Below are positions 7,199 through 10,970 of a stretch of DNA of 10,970 nt, in pieces. Position numbers and translations under genes: made by a program. Under the pieces are notes generated by a model. It was not told the DNA's origin, made no database searches, and was given only the letters and a program-made list of their open reading frames with translations. The DNA comes from CAZMVU01 sp964569295 (lineage in GTDB: Bacteria > Hydrogenedentota > Hydrogenedentia > Hydrogenedentales > JAGMZX01), in the NCBI GenBank assembly GCA_964569295.1, contig CAZMVU010000169.1, positions 1 to 10,970 of the forward strand, read 5' to 3'. The first letter of the stretch is position 1. Every line of letters starts with the position of its first letter.

Positions 7199-7215
7199 GC
7201 AGGCGCAGGGCCTGC
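7199..7215 (+). terminator. Small hairpin after ferritin, weak terminator candidate
   Basis: GCAGGC (7199-7204) and GCCTGC (7210-7215) form a perfect 6-bp stem with a 5-nt loop, followed by CCTTTC. The T-run is poor and the hairpin lies 71 nt after the ferritin stop, so it may only weakly end the perR-ferritin transcript. Most of the 181-nt gap to the peroxiredoxin gene shows nothing else clear; TTATAA at 7271-7276 is at most a half-site for PerR or part of a promoter. Confidence 0.25.
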
Positions 7216-7309
7216 CCTTTCAATTCAAACAATTCGCAAACCGTAAACACCACACCCGCACCACGCATACTTATAAAAGGTGTGCAAGCACAAGAAGGAG
7301 AGAAGACTT

Positions 7310-7900
7310 ATGGCCGTACAAGTGACCCAACCCGCACCGGATTTTACCGCGACTGCCGTCATGCCGGACAACACGTTCAAGGAAGACTTCAAGCTGTCGG
7401 ATTATAAAGGCAAGTACGTAGTGCTGTTTTTCTATCCGCTGGACTTCACCTTCGTGTGTCCGTCCGAGATCATCGCCTTTGACAACAAGCTCGCGGAATT
7501 CAAGGCGCGCAATTGCGAGGTTATCGCGGTGTCGATCGACTCGCATTACAGCCATTTCGCATGGAAAAGCACCCCGCGCAACAAGGGGGGCATCGGCAAT
7601 GTGCAGTTCCCCGTGGTGGCCGACATCACAAAGAGCATCAGCCGGGACTACGGCGTGCTGCATGACGAGGCGGTCGCCCTGCGCGGTCTCTTCCTGATCG
7701 ACACGCATGGCAACGTGCGCCATGCCCTTGTGAACGACCTGCCGCTGGGCCGTAGCGTCGACGAGGCCATCCGTACGCTCGACGCGCTCCAGCATGTCGA
7801 AGAGCACGGCGAGGTCTGCCCGGCGAATTGGAAAAAGGGTGACGAGGCCATGGCCCCGACGGCCGATGGCGTTGCCAAGTATCTGGCCGAGCACTCGTAG
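7310..7900 (+). CDS. Typical 2-Cys peroxiredoxin (AhpC/Prx1 type)
   Basis: This 196-aa cytoplasmic thiol peroxidase reduces hydrogen peroxide, organic peroxides or peroxynitrite. The active-site motif PxxxTxxC reads P43-L-D-F-T47-F-V-C50, with peroxidatic C50. The resolving cysteine is C170 in EVCPANW, which forms a disulfide with the partner subunit. The catalytic Arg lies in SRDYGVL. A GGIG motif follows KSTPRNK, as in the GGLG of sensitive Prx1-type enzymes, but the C-terminal YF motif is replaced by YL. The ATG at 7310 is supported by AAGGAG (7295-7300) at 9-nt spacing; a longer reading from 7280 lacks such support. It lies 181 nt after ferritin, probably with its own promoter, and is followed by a strong terminator. 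No AhpF or thioredoxin reductase is next to it, so the reductant is encoded elsewhere. Confidence 0.95.
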   Translation: MAVQVTQPAPDFTATAVMPDNTFKEDFKLSDYKGKYVVLFFYPLDFTFVCPSEIIAFDNKLAEFKARNCEVIAVSIDSHYSHFAWKSTPRNKGGIGNVQFPVVADITKSISRDYGVLHDEAVALRGLFLIDTHGNVRHALVNDLPLGRSVDEAIRTLDALQHVEEHGEVCPANWKKGDEAMAPTADGVAKYLAEHS

Positions 7901-7939
7901 CCCCTTGGGCCTTTCCCGAACAGTGTGGCTTACCGTTCT

Positions 7940-7970
7940 GCCCGGGATGTCCCCGAGGGATGTCCCGGGC
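7940..7970 (+). terminator. Strong hairpin terminator after peroxiredoxin
   Basis: GCCCGGGA (7940-7947) pairs perfectly with TCCCGGGC (7963-7970). The stem continues through two G-U pairs and a TCCC/GGGA stretch, giving about 14 paired positions and a tiny CGA loop. It is followed by GGTTTGC, so the T-tract is short, but the stem is far more stable than chance. It lies 40 nt after the peroxiredoxin stop. The same dyad could also work in the opposite direction. Confidence 0.65.
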
Positions 7971-8074
7971 GGTTTGCATACCGGTGTGCTGTGGAATACG
8001 GCCCGGCCGCTTGCGCGAAGGGCACGACTTGTGCACTATGAAGGCGGATGGTTGACCAAAAAAGGGATTCCGCC

Positions 8075-8848
8075 ATGCTCGAGATAAGCTGCCCGCATTG
8101 CGGTGAAGTGCTGCATGTACCGGAGAAATACGCGGGGCAAACCGGACGCTGCAAGCATTGCGGCGGGGCGGTGGCTGTGCCGCCGCTGGAGGGCGAAGGC
8201 GGGGGCGAGGACACACGCGAGCGCGTGGACAACACGGTGGCGCCGGCGTCTTTCGGCCACTATTCGAGAGCCGCGGAGGAACGTTGGGAGGATCCGGCAG
8301 CACAGGCGCCTGCCGAAGAAGAACCGGCCGTGCAACCACCCGCCGCAGGAAAGCCGGCCACATTCAAAATCGAGGATTTGCCGCAGGAAGTGCGGGAGAA
8401 GTATGAGATGCGGCGCAAGCAGCGGCGCAGGCAACTGATCAAAATGGGTGCACTGGCCGGCGTCGTGCTGCTCGTTGCACTCCTTGTGCTGCCGCTTGTG
8501 TTGGGGGGGTGGGCGGGCGAAAACGCCGATGAAACCGAGTCCCCGGCTGTGGAGCAGGCGCCTGCGGAAGACCCCGCACCGGGGGATGTGGAACCACCCA
8601 GCCAAGCCCCGGAGCATTCCGCGCCGGACGGCGACACCTCCGCGCCGGATGCGGCGCTCGCGCCGGCCTCTGACATGCCCGGGGGGGCCGCACTGCGCGG
8701 TGATGAAGTCGTCTACGTGGGGGTGTCGGGAAATCACTATCACGCGCACGGCTGCCCGCTTCTGGGCGATACCGCGACGCCGCTTACCCTTGCCGAGGCG
8801 CTTAACCGGGGCTATGTGCCCTGTGAGCAGTGCGCGCCGGGGCGATGA
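8075..8848 (+). CDS. Zinc-ribbon single-pass membrane protein with Ada-like C-terminal motif
   Basis: This 257-aa protein has a short zinc ribbon (C6PHC9 and C26KHC29), an acidic Ala/Pro linker (40-95), a charged helix ending in a strongly basic stretch (MRRKQRRR, 112-119), one membrane helix (about 124-147), a Pro/Ala/Glu-rich spacer (150-205) and a compact C-terminal unit (209-257). That unit has H221, H223, H225, C227 and C250/C253, in the pattern of Ada-like metal-binding tails (GxxYHxxGC...EALxxGYxPCxxC). The positive-inside rule puts the zinc ribbon in the cytoplasm and the C-terminal unit outside. I chose ATG 8075 because AGGGA lies upstream and such proteins begin right at the ribbon; ATG 8048 would add nine residues and is possible. 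The function is unknown. It appears to be transcribed alone. Confidence 0.75.
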   Translation: MLEISCPHCGEVLHVPEKYAGQTGRCKHCGGAVAVPPLEGEGGGEDTRERVDNTVAPASFGHYSRAAEERWEDPAAQAPAEEEPAVQPPAAGKPATFKIEDLPQEVREKYEMRRKQRRRQLIKMGALAGVVLLVALLVLPLVLGGWAGENADETESPAVEQAPAEDPAPGDVEPPSQAPEHSAPDGDTSAPDAALAPASDMPGGAALRGDEVVYVGVSGNHYHAHGCPLLGDTATPLTLAEALNRGYVPCEQCAPGR

Positions 8849-8969
8849 CACCCGCGCCACGGCCCCGCACGCGTTCTTTTGCCGGGTGCGCGGCGCGTAT
8901 GCTCCGCATAGTAGCGTGACGAAGATTGGTGCTTCACGAAAAGCGGCAGTCTATAGTACATACAAGGCA

Positions 8970-9059
8970 ATCAGCACGCATGTGCTTGATGTGTGTTCCC
9001 AACAACCAGCAACCCGGTTCGGTGATGAACCTTCGAAGGAAGGGCGAACCGGCCTTCGC
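8970..9059 (+). promoter_or_regulatory. Structured leader of PHP gene with competing hairpins
   Basis: The 228-nt gap before the PHP gene holds a -10-like region (TATAGT 8952-8957 or TACATA 8957-8962; -35 weak) and then dense dyads. Hairpin 1 is 8970-8977 with 8982-8990, an 8-bp stem with a 1-nt bulge. Hairpin A is GGTTC (9016-9020) with GAACC (9027-9031). Hairpin B is CCGGTTCG (9014-9021) with CGAACCGG (9045-9052). Hairpin C is CGAAGG (9034-9039) with CCTTCG (9053-9058). Hairpin D is GCGAA (9044-9048) with TTCGC (9055-9059), ending 3 nt before the AGGAG at 9063-9067. B cannot coexist with A or D, and C cannot coexist with D. I could not match it to a known riboswitch class, so regulation is inferred. 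Confidence 0.4.
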
Positions 9060-9076
9060 AACAGGAGTCTTTGACA

Positions 9077-10345
9077 ATGCGTAGTGCGATTATATTGGCC
9101 TTTTCCTGTGTCCTGTGTGCAAGCGTTTTCGCCGCTGACGAGAGCGCGGACAAGCAATGGTACAAGGGCGTGACCCATTTGCACAGCTTGTGGTCGGATG
9201 GCGACATGGCGCCGGATATGGTTGCCGCATGGTACAAGGACCACGGCTATAACTTCGTGTGCCCGTCGGACCACAATGTGCTGTTGGAAGGTGAACGCTA
9301 TGTGTCCATCGTGCCTGATACGAAACTCAGTCCCGAGCGGGTCGACATGATCCGGGAGCGGCTCGGCGACGACTGGGTCGAAGTGGTGGAAGAAAACGGC
9401 CGCCCGCGTATGCGCCTCAAGACGCAAGCCGAGCTTGCCGAGCGATTCAATGAAGATGGTGAATTCTTGATGATGCCCGCCGAGGAGATTACATCGCTGA
9501 GCGGCAGTCCGCACGTAAACGCCGTGAATATCCGGGAGCGCATCCTCGGCGGTGTGGGCGAGGTCACCGAGCTGTTGAACGAATACCTGGATGCCGTCCA
9601 TGAGCAGAGCGCGCGCACGGGCGTGCCCATGATGGCGCACGTGAACCACCTGAACTGGAGCGATGGGGTGACCATCGAAGAGATGCTCGCAGCCCGGCGC
9701 CTCAAATTCTTCGAGGTTTACAATGGCCATCCCTATGTGCGGCAGTGGGGCAGTGAGAAGCACGGCATGCCCAGCAATGACCGCCACTGGGATGTCATCT
9801 TGTCGCTGCGCATGGCCGCCGAAGAGGACTTCATCCTCTATGCCCTCGCCACAGACGACAGCCATGAGTATTACGAGTGGGGCACGGACAAGGTGAACCC
9901 GGGCCGCGGCTGGGTCATGGTGAATGCGGACGCCCTCGACGCGAACAGCCTTATCCAGGCGTTCCATCGCGGCGATTTCTACGCATCGACGGGCGTCACC
10001 CTCGATGACGTGGACCGGGGCGAACAGGCCTACACCGTCGAAATCGCAGCGGCTCCCGAGACGACCTACACCACGCAGTTTATCGGTACACGGCGCGGGT
10101 TCGACAAGGAATCGAAACCGTTCAAGAACGAAGCCGGCGAGACGCCGGACAAGGCATCGCGGGTTTACAGCGACGATATCGGCGTGGTACTGCACGAAAC
10201 CACCGAGAATACGGCAGTTTACGAGTACGCCGGCGATGAGCTGTACGTGCGCGCCATGGTGGTGAGTTCGGAACGCCAGGAGAATCCCGCGAACGAAGGG
10301 GATCACAAGATGGCCTGGACCCAGCCCGTGCGGGTGGCTCAATAG
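9077..10345 (+). CDS. Exported PHP-domain metallo-phosphoesterase-like protein
   Basis: This 422-aa protein carries a signal peptide (residues 1-19, ending SVFA before ADES), so it acts outside the cytoplasmic membrane. The PHP metal site is visible in order: H34/H36 (THLHSLWSDG), D65/H66 (PSDHN), E136/E137 (MPAEEIT), H146, H188 and H191 (MAHVNH) and D260/H263 (TDDSH). PHP proteins bind two or three metal ions and usually cleave phosphoesters. The segment after DDSH (PGRGWVMV...FHRGDFYASTG) is the usual closing motif of stand-alone PHP proteins. Residues about 315-422 form a beta-rich extra domain. The start is ATG 9077 with AGGAG (9063-9067) at 9-nt spacing; the TTG two codons earlier is less likely. 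The substrate is unknown. A hairpin follows the stop, so the gene is probably a single transcription unit with a structured leader. Confidence 0.85.
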   Translation: MRSAIILAFSCVLCASVFAADESADKQWYKGVTHLHSLWSDGDMAPDMVAAWYKDHGYNFVCPSDHNVLLEGERYVSIVPDTKLSPERVDMIRERLGDDWVEVVEENGRPRMRLKTQAELAERFNEDGEFLMMPAEEITSLSGSPHVNAVNIRERILGGVGEVTELLNEYLDAVHEQSARTGVPMMAHVNHLNWSDGVTIEEMLAARRLKFFEVYNGHPYVRQWGSEKHGMPSNDRHWDVILSLRMAAEEDFILYALATDDSHEYYEWGTDKVNPGRGWVMVNADALDANSLIQAFHRGDFYASTGVTLDDVDRGEQAYTVEIAAAPETTYTTQFIGTRRGFDKESKPFKNEAGETPDKASRVYSDDIGVVLHETTENTAVYEYAGDELYVRAMVVSSERQENPANEGDHKMAWTQPVRVAQ

Positions 10346-10354
10346 GCTTTTCCC

Positions 10355-10391
10355 GGGGGAACCGGTTTTGCGCTGCGAAGCGGGTTCCCCC
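10355..10391 (+). terminator. Hairpin after PHP gene, probable terminator
   Basis: GGGGGAACC (10355-10363) and GGTTCCCCC (10383-10391) form a perfect 9-bp stem. Inside the loop, CGCT and AGCG close a GCGA tetraloop. It starts 10 nt after the PHP stop, which suits a terminator, but no T-run follows, so it may act as an mRNA 3' end stabiliser or need Rho. Confidence 0.45.
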
Positions 10392-10501
10392 GCCGCCCTC
10401 TTAAAGTACCATGGGAGGGGCGCAGTCCCCTGCGTCCTCTGAACGCGCCCACCTCACCGAACGCTACAATGGGCCCCTGTTTCTGTAGACGGGGAAATCA
10501 A

Positions 10502-10528
10502 CCGCAGATGACGCAGATGACGCAGATG
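10502..10528. repeat. Three tandem copies of a 9-bp unit
   Basis: The unit ACGCAGATG occurs at 10511-10519 and 10520-10528, with a one-base variant (CCGCAGATG) at 10502-10510. It lies in gene-free DNA. From memory, runs of this kind occur between genes in other environmental bacterial genomes, but I cannot verify that here. Confidence 0.85.
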
Positions 10529-10619
10529 GGAAAACGGGGGATCAGCCCACGCGCTCCCTCCTTCGCTGGGAAGCTTCGGCAGGGCAGGCGGGGACTCGCT
10601 TGGTGCTCGCCCCATTTTG

Positions 10620-10642
10620 CCTGGGTTGCGGGCGAAGCCCTC
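10620..10642. repeat. Right copy of the 23-nt imperfect repeat
   Basis: This segment matches 428-450 at 20 of 23 positions in the same orientation. It contains the perfect hairpin GGGC-GAA-GCCC (10630-10640). Confidence 0.5.
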
Positions 10643-10766
10643 AAGGGCCTTGGAACTTCGAGCTAATGTGGCGCGGCTACAACCCAAGGATCGAATGGCG
10701 TGTTCCCCGGTTGTTGGTTCGTGGTTCAGGACGGCTTGGGATTTGGAGCTTGGGCGTGTTTCCGGA

Positions 10767-10808
10767 GCGCCGAAGGCGCGGCTCCATACCAGCCTGGGCC
10801 GCAGGCCC
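10767..10808. repeat. Two adjacent perfect hairpins with GNA loops
   Basis: GCGCC-GAA-GGCGC (10767-10779) and GGGCC-GCA-GGCCC (10796-10808) are perfect 5-bp stems with 3-nt GNA loops, 16 nt apart. The first is flanked by GGAG/CTCC. They share their design with the hairpins inside the 23-nt repeats at 438-448 and 10630-10640. Confidence 0.5.
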
Positions 10809-10866
10809 ATACGCATTAACCTAGAAGACATTTGTTGTATTGCCCTTTCACGCATCATGTGTTTAG

Positions 10867-10920
10867 CAAAACGGGGACTGTCCTCGCGAGTCCGCGAGCA
10901 GGGACTGTCCCCGCGTTTTG
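10867..10920. repeat. REP-like long palindrome
   Basis: The outer arms CAAAACGGGGAC (10867-10878) and GTCCCCGCGTTTTG (10907-10920) are complementary apart from a 2-nt bulge. An inner perfect stem, CTCGCG (10883-10888) with CGCGAG (10893-10898), closes an AGTC loop. The whole 54-nt unit would fold into one long hairpin. The GGGACTGTCC half also occurs as a direct repeat (10874-10883 and 10901-10910 share GGGACTGTCC). This resembles REP-type extragenic palindromes that are often mobilised by REP-associated Y1 tyrosine transposases. No such transposase is inside the window. Confidence 0.65.
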
Positions 10921-10970
10921 CGGCGTTTGTGAGAAAGCGATGTGTTGTCCGTGAATGCGCAGGAACGAGG

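Larger units (their letters stand above)
10346..10970. other. Gene-free, repeat-rich right end
   Basis: I find no credible gene in these 625 nt. Open frames lack ribosome binding sites and translate to Arg/Pro/Ser-rich sequence. The stretch is a mosaic of short repeats: a terminator-like hairpin, a 9-bp tandem triplicate, three small perfect hairpins with GNA loops, the right copy of the 23-nt repeat and a long palindrome. The window ends on GGAACGAGG, which resembles a ribosome binding site, so a rightward gene may begin just beyond the edge. Confidence 0.6.

Noticed and set aside
8961..9076. Known c-di-GMP or fluoride riboswitch in the PHP leader
   Set aside because: GGTGATG superficially recalls these classes, but the conserved core blocks and their order are not present. 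It is kept only as an unclassified structured leader.
8951..10342. Long open frame on the minus strand across the whole PHP gene
   Set aside because: It mirrors the plus-strand gene, has a His/Arg/Val-rich composition typical of antisense reading in GC-rich DNA, and lacks domain motifs. The plus strand has a ribosome binding site, signal peptide and full PHP metal site.
10454..10858. 134-codon minus-strand open frame at the right end
   Set aside because: It runs through tandem repeats and hairpins, has no ribosome binding site and gives a low-information Arg/Ser/Pro-rich translation.

Overview
The window is GC-rich bacterial chromosome with good Shine-Dalgarno sites, short operons and several GTG starts. 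Exported proteins, an N-terminal CPxC zinc-ribbon membrane protein and an exported PHP-domain protein give it the flavour of an uncultivated Planctomycetes/Hydrogenedentes-like environmental lineage. That placement is inferred from style and protein types, not from a marker gene. No rRNA, tRNA, CRISPR array, intact transposase or phage gene was seen.

Layout. Positions 1-451 hold no convincing gene. A leftward gene (452-907) encodes an excisionase-type helix-turn-helix protein with a PEPEPT-repeat tail. Divergent from it, a 78-aa signal-peptide/C-terminal-helix protein (1182-1418) precedes a response regulator-PAS-GGDEF diguanylate cyclase (1489-2862). Facing these is a leftward two-gene operon: a 748-aa protein with a glycosidase-like TIM barrel (3696-5942), followed 4 nt later by a TauE/SafE-type transporter (2891-3691).

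From 6071 rightward lies an iron/peroxide block. It holds a Fur-family regulator with the full PerR metal site, a nearly textbook Fur/PerR operator in front of it, a FtnA-type ferritin 53 nt downstream, and a typical 2-Cys peroxiredoxin that closes with a strong hairpin terminator. PerR would sense peroxide through its iron, ferritin would oxidise and store ferrous iron, and the peroxiredoxin would remove peroxide.

Next come a single-pass zinc-ribbon protein with an Ada-like Cys/His motif at its outer end (8075-8848) and an exported PHP metal-dependent phosphoesterase-like protein (9077-10345). The leader of the PHP gene can form several mutually exclusive hairpins. The last 625 nt (10346-10970) have no gene but hold a terminator-like hairpin, a 9-bp tandem repeat, small perfect hairpins and a REP-like palindrome. 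A 23-nt sequence there recurs, with 3 mismatches, in the gene-free left end.

Nothing amounts to a clearly new system. The best leads are the switch-like PHP leader, the overlapping operator before perR, the HTH protein ending in a clamp-binding-like peptide, the coupled TIM-barrel/TauE operon, and the repeat family shared by both ends.
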